Below are positions 9,566 to 21,300 of a stretch of DNA of 64,000 bases, in pieces; the first letter of the stretch is position 1, and each line of letters starts with the position of its first letter. Made by a program: the position numbers and the translations under genes. Location: positions 26,090,174 through 26,154,173 of the forward strand of contig OU744448.1 of NCBI GenBank assembly GCA_916610825.1. Direction: 5' to 3'. Under the pieces are notes generated by a model. It was not told where the DNA came from, did not search any database, and saw only the letters and a list, made by a program, of their open reading frames with translations. This DNA is from Haliclystus octoradiatus. Taxonomy: Eukaryota > Cnidaria > Staurozoa > Stauromedusae > Haliclystidae.

Positions 9566-12465
9566 ATACCGTAATAATAATATGGTATCTAATAGCGGTT
9601 GAGATAGTGCGCGATGTCATTTAACAGAGATTACATAATATTAATGGAGTCAAAGACGATGCATTCATTTTCTGTTTCTAATAATAATAATAAACTTGGC
9701 GTTCCCATGTTTCTTAATCTGAAACCAGGATCAAAGAGATGCCAAACATGTAAACATCCAAGAGACGTACATTTTGCCAACATAATTTACAACAATGGCC
9801 CTTATAGATCTATCGACTTTTGATTGTTATGGTCTCAGACACACAACCAGATATTCTTCAATTTGAAATCTTTGATGATATACCATACTCTTTCCTATCA
9901 AGCTGGGCTGATGGACATTCTACGTCGACCTGGAAGATTTAAGTCACTGCTACTGCTATAAAATAAAAAACTGCCACACTCTTAAAGTAAATTCCTAGAC
10001 GCGAATATATGCATGGCGTTTGACGTATCAAGTCTATCACTGTCACTAAGTATTGATCAAGTCACTGTATATATGGAGAATGAACTGTAAAGGAGAGCAT
10101 GAGACATAACAAACATTGAAATGATGTACAAATAATCAAGACGTATTAATTGATCACTTCCTTCATAAAATTGTAATTCATGTCACATCATTTGAGTCAA
10201 TTGAAACAGGCATATCGTAACGTAGCTATATTTACATTGAAACATTTATTTTCTGTGTTGAAGGGAAGCTAGAACACATTAATTATTACGAAATACAAAT
10301 ATTCAATCAAATTTCGAAATCCGAAATAATCCGAACCAAGAATGGCACTACAAATCCTATCCGATCCGAAGACCTAAAATGTCAACCTGAATCCGACCGA
10401 TTGGATTGGGTTCGGATCCAGGTCGGATTCGCACATCTTTAATGCACACTTACCACATGCTCTTCAGCCTTTGACATTGATTTTGTAACAATTGGTTCCA
10501 TTGACGAAGAAACGATCACATTTTGCTCATCTGGATTTCTGTTTCTAAAAATCTCTTCTGTTATGTTAAATTGAACCTTGAAATATCAGAATTAAAATTA
10601 GGACTACTTTTTGATAAGCCAAGTAGGCCTAGAAGTCAAAGGAAGTATTGCATTCTGCATTCTGAAGAATCCTGTAGTTTATATTTATATATAGACATAT
10701 TCAATTGTGTTTAAATACATTTCGATGTACAATGAAACGTGTATGTAACAGCTAGCTACAATGGGAGGTAGATAATTTGATCATTATATGCAGATGACCT
10801 TTATATTACAAAGGATGAATAAAAAGACAATTTCATTTTAGACATTGCAATAGTGACCACTATAGGTAAGTGACAAGTGTATAGAGTGGCCTTATATAAC
10901 CTGTTTGACTATATCTGTTTTGAGGATCTTCCTTCAAATAAGTAGGTTAAGGATATTTCTATAGAAAAATTAAAGGGACAAAAATGACCAGTGGGCTCCA
11001 TGCTCTTATAGTCACTTGTGTGTTTGTAGGCCTATTGTTTCTGTGCCTGAAACCATGCTGAAACTTAAAATTTGAAGCCATGCCGAAGCTATGATTGACA
11101 TTGATGGTTGAATTTATGCTATGCTTAATTCAAGTTGAGATGGTAATGACCGCCGGTAAATGTTGCTCCTTTAAATAGCTACAATTTGCTGGAGTGACTA
11201 TACCGTGCCTACAGGTGGGGTCTAGTCTACAAGCTCTTAAATTATAAATCTGAACATCATGCAATATCATGCAAAATCTTGCACTGTCCGCGGTTGTGAT
11301 CTAAAATCTATGTCATTTTCGGCAGTTGTATCGCTTCTTATAATACCTTTGACAGGTCATTGTAGATTTGTAATGCTGACAAAAATAGCTTGTTTTATTT
11401 TAGCCAACAATAAACTATTGAAAATTTAGACACAACAACTAGAGGTTAACTAGGGCAGTTAATAAGGGCAGTTTCTGACAAAAGATTTAGCCTTCCGGAA
11501 TATATCATTTTCAACATTTTGTTCTGATTCATTTTTTGAGATTTAGCAAATATTAATTTCTTCTGATTTTGTTATAGGGTCTCCCCCTATGTGCCATAGC
11601 AATAACTTGTTAACATAACTCACATTTTTCAATTTCATTTCAATTTTACAATTCTTTTAAATTCAATTTAGACCTATCTGCTTTGAAATTGTTGGCCTAT
11701 TATTTAGCTGAACAGCAAAGTTTGAGTAGCATGCAGTGTGTCTGCAAGAATTGAAATTTGAAATATTTTTTAATTCTGATGCCCAAAATAGGAAATTTCG
11801 TTATGACTTTAAGTTATAACTTAAACATGTTGGAAAACTATTCCTCAATGTTTAAAGCGGAAAATATCAATCACACAATAACGCATTTGAAAATGTTATT
11901 TCATCATTTCACTAAAAAAATATAGGCCAATAACACATCATGCATAAATGCCCCCCCCCTCCCCGCTATTTATAGACAGACCATGGTCACAGATTAGCTA
12001 ATTTTTAATTGACATTAGCTCATGGATTGTATTATAGAGATGACACAGGTGGTGCTATAAAACTCACACCTAAAACGATCAAGGAGTGCACACCATCAGA
12101 TGGTTGTTGTCATGACAGCATGTGTCATGATTATCAGCTTTCATGGCAACACAAATTTATTCGTTTCAACATCTCATTTGCAGGTAAATCCTAACTCGAT
12201 GGAATGGAGCATGTCTCTCCTTTCAAATAATTGTCCAGCAAGTTGGTGTGAGTGGAGGCGTGAGCGCGAGATTGCACACCTTATTATATAATCCATGACA
12301 TAGCCTAAGCTACAGTAGACGACTAACAACTAAACAATTTTTATACTATTCTGAGTTCATTGCCTTGATTGATCTTCATACAGAGTTAGCAGTAAAATAG
12401 TGAGTCTTTGAATTAGTGTAGTAAAATACAGCCTTATATAGAAGGAGCTTAAGTATCGAATTAAT
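9566..12465. other. Intergenic / intronic, no gene recognised
   Basis: AT-rich. Between 10315 and 10435 there is a patch of degenerate TCCGAA/TCCGACC repeats, including a short inverted TTCGGATCC segment. A C-run lies at about 11950-11960. A plus-strand open stretch around 12010-12184 ends at a good-looking donor (CAG|GTAAAT), but I do not recognise its protein and found no matching exon. Later exons of the minus-strand EF-hand gene are expected in or beyond this interval; none was identified. Confidence 0.5.
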
Positions 12466-12520
12466 TTTTCAAATGCTATAAATTGTAATAATAATAATTA
12501 CGATTCATAGCATTTGAAAA
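12466..12520. repeat. 55-bp near-perfect hairpin
   Basis: TTTTCAAATGCTAT (12466-12479) is exactly complementary to 12507-12520. The inner part (GTAAT...ATTAC around AATAAT) also pairs, leaving a tiny loop. It could be a small foldback element. Confidence 0.7.
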
Positions 12521-12918
12521 TATACTTGACTATCTTTTGAATTACATGTTTCCTTTCACGTATATTCATTCAAAATAATAATATGTATTCAAAACCTCAG
12601 CTTGATATTTAGGCCTAGTCATCTACAGAACAGGTGTAGGCCAAATTCACATGGGGGAAGTCAAATAAATTAATAACTGTGACATGCAGTCATCTTTTCA
12701 CATTAAATTTTTACAGCTGATAAAATCTTAATATAATTTCTGCTATTTGATATTTCAAACTGTGTAAACACTGTTTAAAACACAACAGGTTCCAATATTG
12801 TTTTCAAAATATATAGATAGATCCTATTACTACGATATTCATGACAGAAACTAACACTAACTAATTTATGTTACAGCTATTAAATATTTATGAATTTAAA
12901 ATGTTCTCAAAAACTTAC

Positions 12919-13236
12919 ATCTTTGTTCTCAAAATCCTCTTTTCCTGGAATATCCAAATCGTGTGAACTGTCATGATTTAGTTTCAAATGTGATATTATT
13001 GATTTAAATGCAAAATAAAACTCGTCAGACGTTAATGATCCATCATTATCAATATCATGATTAGCGAATATTTCATTAGAAAACTCTCTAGCTTCAATAC
13101 TTTCGTCAATATTTCTCAAATCTTCTCGTAAATATACCCAACCAACAATAATTGCTAAAATCAGACTGATAATAGGTAGCAGGAATGACCATTTTCCTCT
13201 GATGAAGCGACTTTCTCCATCGCTGGAAGACGCCAT
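12919..13236 (-). CDS. First coding exon of a single-pass membrane EF-hand protein
   Basis: 106 codons from ATG (13236, context A at -3 and G at +4) to a GTAAGT donor just after 12919, phase 0. Residues about 1-20 are polar. A hydrophobic segment (about 20-38, F-L-L-P-I-I-S-L-I-L-A-I-I-V) forms a signal anchor. Then comes one canonical EF-hand loop, D-I-D-N-D-G-S-L-T-S-D-E, with Asp at 1, 3 and 5, Gly at 6 and Glu at 12. An N-terminal anchor plus one EF-hand suggests a type II membrane or ER protein that binds calcium on the luminal or outer side. Selenoprotein N and transmembrane prolyl hydroxylase have related layouts, but no diagnostic residues are visible. The rest of the gene lies to the left and was not found. 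Confidence 0.7.
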
Positions 13237-13682
13237 AGTCTTGAAACACCTCACTAAACTACGAGATAAAAATCATTCTTAGCTTTTTATACTAATAAAA
13301 TAACCAGCTTTGGATTCCTTGCAGGTGATTTAAATTGTAAAGACAAGCAATCAAAATCTAAACATTATGTTTGCTTTGAAACTTCTGTATTGTGAGCACG
13401 TTGAATATCAAAAACGAAGGAGGAAACAATAACCATTCCTTTCCAGTCCCTCTTGAAAATTTACTTCCGTGTTTTTCGAAATACCAGGAACAGGAATATT
13501 CAGGAATACTGCTGTATTGTCAAAATATATTGCCTCAAAATGAACTTGATGAACTACATGAGCTTGATGAAATTGTGTTTTATTCAAGTGCATATTCAAG
13601 TCATCCTTTCGCGACAAAATTTAGGAACGAAATGAGAGGAATGCTTAAGATGCCTTGATTGCAAAATGGCAACATCATATCC

Positions 13683-13775
13683 CAGGGGGGGATTCCATAC
13701 ATTTGCTATACGGGGCAGTGCCATTTTTAAGGGGTGCCTCTCTCCAAATTCTTGTGAAATTTTAGGATGTCAATT
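13683..13775 (+). repeat. Dispersed repeat family, copy 1
   Basis: Shares with about 16352-16440 and 18033-18130 a G-run, then TTCCAT/CTCCAA, TATACGGG or CATACGGGG, TGCC-like and AAGGGGTGC-like blocks, and a TGTGAAATTTTA block. By-eye alignment with several gaps; identity unknown. Confidence 0.45.
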
Positions 13776-14165
13776 TAGATATTTTCAAAATTTTTAGAAT
13801 TTTTCCTTTGATCCCGGACATCACATTCAACATTCAATAGTACTATTACTACAGTTAGCAATGTAGCCTTGATTGTTTTGTTCTGGAAACACCACCGACA
13901 AGTCATAGGGTTCTGGGAAGGAGCATGTAAAGAATTAAACATTTTGAGCAACATTTCGAGCAACTTTGATGCAAAAAAAATCTGCAAATATCGTGCAAAA
14001 TCTAAACTATTATCTAATTAACTGGAGCTTGCAGATATGCAAATGCCACGCCTTCTAGGGCAAAATAGGGACACCTTTTTTACAGCAGCAGTAAAATGCT
14101 CATGAACATTTCTAGGTCACGCCTTTTTGTCTGGCAAAATTAACAAATTTCTCCCCGGTCAGAAG

Positions 14166-14330
14166 CATTCATTCATTCATTCATTCATTTTATTTATTTA
14201 ACCTCGTATTTTACTGTGGCAATACAAGAATGCCGCAGTTACAGCGTGGGTACGTTTTACAAAATAACGAGCTTGCAGTTATAGCCGTGGCGACGAACTA
14301 GATAGCACGTTAACGCAGTTGCAATAATGA
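14166..14330 (-). mobile_element. Possible retroposon 3' end with (AATG)n tail
   Basis: On the minus strand a GC-richer segment (from about 14330 down) runs into TTAAATAAATAAAATGAATGAATG..., a tetranucleotide tail typical of some LINE and SINE 3' ends. No coding part was seen. Confidence 0.35.
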
Positions 14331-15383
14331 TTTTACACCACATCAAATTGAAATTGAACATTGTACATATGTAATTTGCTTCATTTAAAATATTCGGTTT
14401 TATAGTTAAGTTTTTTGACTCGTTTTATTTATTAATCTATATTATGGTTAATAAATATTTATGAAATCTGTTTCAAATTAGTAAACTGCTGTTAAAGGGA
14501 GAGGGTGATGATTTGGCAAGCATGCTTGAGCGTATATAGCGGTTTAGCAGGTGAATTCTTATATGCTGCTAAACTATTTCTTGATTTTTGTATTGGTTAT
14601 AGAAGCCCGGAAAGTAACTTTCATTGTGCTTCGAAGGCGGTGTCATTCGAATAGAACTTTGGCAGAATGACAACAAGAAATTCAAATCAGCAAAAAAATA
14701 CCCCAAATATATTTTCCTAAAGAGAAATATATAATCTAAAAAACGAGGAGAAAATCAGAAAAGTAATAAAACTTTCATCCATTGTTTGTAATAAAGTTGC
14801 TTAATAGTTGCTCCTAGAGTCGATTCTCAGGTTGAGTGTTTCCATAAAAGGGTGATTTTATGAAAGAGAAAACATATATATATATTGAATCAAAGATGAA
14901 AATGATTACACGGTGACAAGTATCCACTATGTTCCCGGAATCCTGCTGGAATATATTTCCATAATTTAGTGGACATAATAGTGTGATCACTCCAACACTG
15001 TTTTTGCTTTATAGCATCTTGAGCCTTTGGAAAGTCGAAAGGTTTGAAATAGATTTCGTCTAATTAGGTAAATAAGCCCACTAAATATCACACTATCCGT
15101 TTATAATGATATAATGCATAGCTATAGGGCTCATCAGCGTAAATATATTTCTCAAACCATACAGCTAAATCAATCTCAATCAATTATATAAATAAATTAT
15201 TAACTCTATTAAACATTTAGCGTCAGGGAACGCCTCCAAATTCTCATACCTTGCTGCAATACATAAGCTTGATCAATCTGAAAGCTAGAAGTATATAACA
15301 CTTGAATCTATCAAGTGACAACTAAAGAGTATAGCGTCAAGTTCAATAACACAATTAAAATTTGAAACAGTTGTCAGAGAATT

Positions 15384-18300
15384 ATGGGGAAGATGGTTCT
15401 ATGTGCACTTTCTGTTATTTTGCTTTCTTTAGTAGATGTTCAAATCAACGGTATGTTCTAGATGGGATAATTGGGATATATAGGCTCTGATCAAATATTA
15501 TATGATCATTTTTTATCATCTCTATGGATGTTATAATAGATTAATATACTAATAACTATCAAAACGTTTGATTCACTATTGATATATTGCATGCATGTCC
15601 ATTAAATTCCAAAAAAATGCAAAGACTAGTTACATTCGCAATCATAGATGGTATTCTTTAAAATTGTTATGTATATTGAACCACACTGTTTAATTGTTCT
15701 ATGTATTGTAATAAGCAAGACAGCTTTTTACAGGTATTCAATGAGTCCCTTGAAAAATATTCAAAGAAAAGATCTATAACCCTGATGGTGTATTTTGAAA
15801 AGACAGCGACCCCAGGATGTATTGTTATGCAGCAGAAATATGACCGATGTAAAAAAGCTCTATCTTACAATGCTATTCCCTCTGGACCATTCTAGCCTAG
15901 CTCCACAAGGCCCACTATTTCGCTGCGCTCATATGGAAGAAGCGGCCGCAGGTAAAGAGAAGTACAGGGGCATGTGGCACAGGTCTAGGACCCTTCCATC
16001 CACCATCATTAGATGGTAATCATTTGATGTTTTAGATAAAATCAAGGCTGAGTTGACTTTCGGGAGGTTTGAACCAAAGACGATCAGATATGATCAGATC
16101 TTAAGTTTGGCTCCCGGTTTGGCTGCTCTGCCATCTGAGTTAATCCTCCATTGTGGTCAACTGTATAGCTGGTTTTGATTTCATATCTTTAAACTGTTTT
16201 CTTTGTATTCATGTAGGAGCACTTCAAACTATAAATCAAGATGGTGAGTCACACACATAGTATGATTGCTGTATGCAGGATTATAGTACATGATATAGTG
16301 TGCATGTAGTATAAGGTGATAACAAAATTTTAGCAAATTTCAATGAAAATCCCCTCGGGGGTACCTCCAAACATACGGGGACATGCCTTAAAAAGGGTGC
16401 GTTTGTCCAGATTCCCGTGAAATTTTATGGTATCGATTGGTATTTGTATGTAGGCACTGTATGGTACAACTGTTAAATAAAAAATTAGAACATTTCAAAC
16501 TCCCGAACTTTTACTTCATTCTAGTGGTATAACTTGCGGGAACAAAGTTGAAAAATTGAATTTCTCAACCCACTAGAGTAGTGTGCATCACGCACCATAT
16601 TCGATGACAGAGCGTGCACGCACCATATTCGATGACAGAGCGCATGTCTATGGAGTGACAGTCAATTTTATGCTTTTAGTTTTCTTCTGCACTTTCAAAG
16701 GTGCTACCACTAATCTCTTGTTTTGTAAATACCTGAATGCAATGATGCTATAGTAGACAATAACTGAACCTAATACATTTCAATTATTTCATTCATTCGA
16801 ATTAAGTTCGCTGTGACGCTTTGTGCAGATGCTGCTGAACAGTATGATATTCCTTATTATATCAGCAGCATATATGTTATTGTAAACCCACTGATACTAT
16901 TTGAAGCTGACGGTATTAGAAACTTAAATATAAGAAATTTTGGACAAACTGTCTTGGGGGATTTCACGACATCTTATCCCAACAAGAAATTCGTTTTATG
17001 CCGCTATTGCAAAATATTGGAAGCACCATATTGAATTCAACATTTTTGACATAAGCTGATACAATGTATAAAATCTACTTTATGTGACACATTTTCCCCA
17101 GCATTAACATTAATAGCAAAATGTTTTGAATGCTGATTGTGAATTCTATTCGACTTTTCATGAACCAGTTTCTTATTAAAGTCATTAAACAATTGACTAG
17201 TAAATTTGCTTTGATTCGGGGCGGAGTCAATTTTGTTAATGTTTCATTTACAGATGAATGTTTAAAAGCACACAATATTCTACGAAGTTTACATGGAAGT
17301 ATTAGATCTCTTCAATGGGATGCTCGACTAGCAAGAGAAAGTGATGAATACGCTAAATAGCTCGTTCGCCAAGGTAGATTGACTCATTCGAATGGACCCT
17401 ATGGTGAGAACCTTTCTATGGGATGGGGAAATGCACCAAGATGTGCAAGATCGGTTCTTTCTTGGTAAGATCTTTTTCTAAATTGAATTGAACACTGAAA
17501 TATATTAATTATTAACTAAGAAAATAAAAAGTATTCGTGCTTATATTAGTATAATATCGAATGTATATATTTACCAAATGCACAAACACTATGTGTTGTA
17601 CATGTCCTCATGCAGTATACGTATGCTGCTGCAATGTTTTACATTCTTATACATTAGATATCAGGCACGTATGGAATCAAAGCTTTTGCTTAGAATTCAG
17701 CAATGTATAGCGCTGATAAGAATGATTTTCACTTGAAAATCATAGAAAATTTTGTTAATTTCTTGCTGAAGATATACTCTAATGTAATTAGGAAAAAGTT
17801 CTATAATAACTTTCAACAGCAACTTATTGTTCATCTTCATCCTATACTATATCCTGTCTTTTTTGGTCACCAATCAACATCATCTTTAAAAGTGAGAAGA
17901 TGGTTCACGTTTTAAGAGTTGTCAACGTACGAATTGGCTGTATAATTGAATAGCTACATTAAATAGTGATACCTTCACATACATTGATCATTCCATAATA
18001 ATAATTGTGCTGACATACTCATATATAGTGTTCCTGGGGGGGTAATTTCCATGCTTTTGGTATACGGGACGTTCAAATATTGAACGGTACCTTTTTCAAA
18101 ACCCAAATTTTTAGGGTATTCCTTTACCAGAAAAAGTTTTGAGGTATTATTTTGACATCTTTCAATTTTTTCATTTTGCAAAACAAATTTTGTCTATGAA
18201 TTTTTTTGTTTTTTGTTTATTTTTGGCTGAATCTGTCATTCTGTATTGAACCTAGAACTGTTGTATTGTCAGTGCAGTCCGACACTATTGATGATCAATG

Positions 18301-21300
18301 TTCTCCGTTTTTAATTTATATAGGTATAATGAATACACAAAACATGATTTCTCATCCAATTACTTCATTTATGCTAGTGGTCATTTCCCACAAGTAATAT
18401 GGAAATCAACAACAAAAGTGGGTGTTGGGATTGCATATGATGCCCAGAACAGGAAATGGGCAATTTGTGCAAGTTACTCTCCAACTGGAAACGTTCAACG
18501 GCAATTCTTGAGCGAGGTATCTCGTCGAAATGCAGGAAGTATGTAATGGGTTCTGAATATGCATGTAATATACCACGTACATGATATTACTGCATTTTTT
18601 CGATATTGTTGTCAGGTAGTATCTTTTCATATTGTTTTGTATCGTGAATTGTCTTATTTACTGTCGAAATAGCTATAGCTGACTTTGCTATAGCGACATT
18701 GAGTCCCAGCGAACACAACGACGGTCAAACTGGAACTAACTTATTATTCAAACTACACATAGATAGATTACAGGAATTACATAGGGTGATAACGTCAATT
18801 ACACATAGAATTACAACTTCGCATATACAAGACAGAACCAGAGCTATCTATTTAGAAGAGTTAGGACAACTATTGTTCTCGCAGCTGCGGTCGGTGATTG
18901 GCCGAATCGTCTCACGTGATAATTTTCGGCCATTTTTGATCCAAAAAATTGCGCGAAAGTTTAACAAGGTTAATCCTCGTGGTGATCTTTCTGTCTTTTG
19001 ACGTTAGCTGTTCATTTGTTTTAATTTTATTGTCACATAGAATAGAATTATAATATAACTATTTTGAATTTTCAATGACTGGGTGTTGTGCTGTTGGATG
19101 CTCAAATCGTGATGACAATGGAAATCATGCAATGTACAGTGTTCCTAATGGAAAGAAGGACAAGGAAAGACGTGCTGTTTGGATGGCAGCAATCAAAAGG
19201 GAACATTTCAACAGCAGATCATCAAGACTTTGCGAGGCAAATATTAAATATGTATTTCTGTAATTGTTATAATATTAAACTATTTGAACATATCGAAAAC
19301 GACTGATATCTGACTTATAGCCTTCTTACTTAATTAAAGGTACATTTTGAAAGTAATCAATTTGAAAGCAGAATTCCTGGTAAGCTCAAACCAAATGCCA
19401 TACCTACAATTTTTTGTCATAAAAAAACAGTAAACAAGAGAAAGAGTCCAACAAAAAGAACATCTTTAGGTAATCTTTGTGTAAATTTTGATGATAAATG
19501 AATTTGTTTTGAATTCAGTAAAAATTGACTGATTAAAATATTATAATTTACTACCTTCAGATCCATCTGCTAAAAAGCAGAGAAAGACCTCGTCTCATGC
19601 AAATGACATACCGGTAGTATCAGGATATGATGTAAATGATGACAATGAAGAATCCTCTGTTTGTACAGTTACAAATGAAAATGAATTCGGAAAATGGCCT
19701 GTTGACACTTTTAATATGAATCAAGTACATGAACTAAAGAGACAATTGAAAAAGGCAGACGAAAAATACAACAACCTGTCAAATAACATTTCTGGCATCT
19801 TCAACGATGATCAGATAGATTTTTTAACAAAAAAACCTGGTTCATGTCGTGGTACGCTAAATATAGATATCATATATCAACACTGAATTTGTCATTCAAA
19901 AGTAGAATTAATAATTTATATATAATATATTCCTTTATTTATATAGTATTATGGTCAAACAAAACAGTTGAGAATGCCCTCAAAATACGATATGCTTGTG
20001 GAGCAACTGGGTACACCTTGTTACTCCAACAGAGTTATCCATTACCCTCCATTCGAACATTAAACAGACGAATGCAGCACATTCAATTTTTGTCAGGCCT
20101 GATCAAAGAAGTTTTCCTAGCTCTTGAACAAAAGGTAAAGCTGGTGTGATCTTAAAATTGCTACTGTAGTGAAACCTTGTAATCTTGTAATAGTGCAGCA
20201 ACGTGTCTATACTGGTAAGGTCACAATATGAACAATTTATATCCACATTGAATCCAACATCTCCACAAGGGTCAGCTCTTTACAGTGGTATCTTGAAGCT
20301 GGCTGTAAGTTGTGCACAGGTTTTATTGTATGCATAACACTTAACTCTAGACTATAGTATCCTCATACTTTTTACTTTCGAGGTACAAACAATGACAGAA
20401 CAAGAGAAGTGCTGTGTACTTCTATTGGATGAAATGGCAATCAAACCAGCATTTGATTTTGATCGTCGAACAGAGTCCATAATTGGACAATGTACTCTGA
20501 AAGGTAGTAAGGAAAAAGTGATGGATGGTGAAGCCGCAAACCATGCTCTTGTATTTATGCTATGTGGTTTAACAACGAGATGGAAACAGGTGGTGGCATA
20601 TTATTTCACTGGCTCGTCATTTGACAGTTTAGAAGTGCACGATGTCATCATTAAAATTATTTCAAGGGCATGTGAGATTGGTCTTTCCACTTTGAATGTT
20701 ACCATGGATATGGGTGGTGGTAATATTGCGGTCTTGAACGATTTTAAAGTGTCCTGTAAGAGAAAAAAGAAAAAATCAACTCTTGAAAATCCAAACCCAG
20801 CACCTGAAATCATTATAAAAAACTCATGTGAACACCCAGCTCTAGAAAAGCAGGAATTGACCTTTATGCCTGATGTCCCACATTTAATAAAAAATTTGAG
20901 AAATCATCTATCTCGAAGGCAAGTTATATACCTTCCCGAAATAATTGTCAAATCGAATAACCTTTCATCAAATGAAGTTTCAATGGCTCCTTTACAACGT
21001 CTTGTTGAATATGATTTAACGAACGACTTGAAAATCGCTCCACATTTGAATAATAATGCTATCAACCCTAGTCATTTTACCAAAATGAAAGTTAATTTGG
21101 CAAAAAATTTACTCTCGAGAAGAACTGGGGCTGCAGTAAGATTGTTGGTGCAGGAAAAATTTCTCCATAGATCAGCTTTATCAACTGCCTGGTTTTGTGA
21201 GCAAATTGGTATGTGGTTTGATTTAATGACTTCAAGATCACCGTCAATGAGCCTCAGCCTTTTTGATAAGGAAAAGCATGAAGAGGTTGTAAAATTTTTA

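Larger units (their letters stand above)
13237..15383. other. Intergenic; small repeats only
   Basis: Contains one member of a three-copy dispersed repeat (about 13683-13775) and a retroposon-like tail at 14166-14330. A plus-strand frame at 13392-13658 is open but its protein is not recognised. An (AT)n-rich patch lies near 14875-14886. No convincing gene. Confidence 0.5.

Noticed and set aside
9614-9823. 69-codon frame with a C-x2-C-K-H segment, considered as a PLE zinc-knuckle remnant.
   Set aside because: The similarity is too short and there is no further PLE sequence next to it.
12009-12194. Plus-strand open stretch ending at CAG|GTAAAT, considered as an exon.
   Set aside because: No recognisable domain, no matching acceptor or neighbouring exon.
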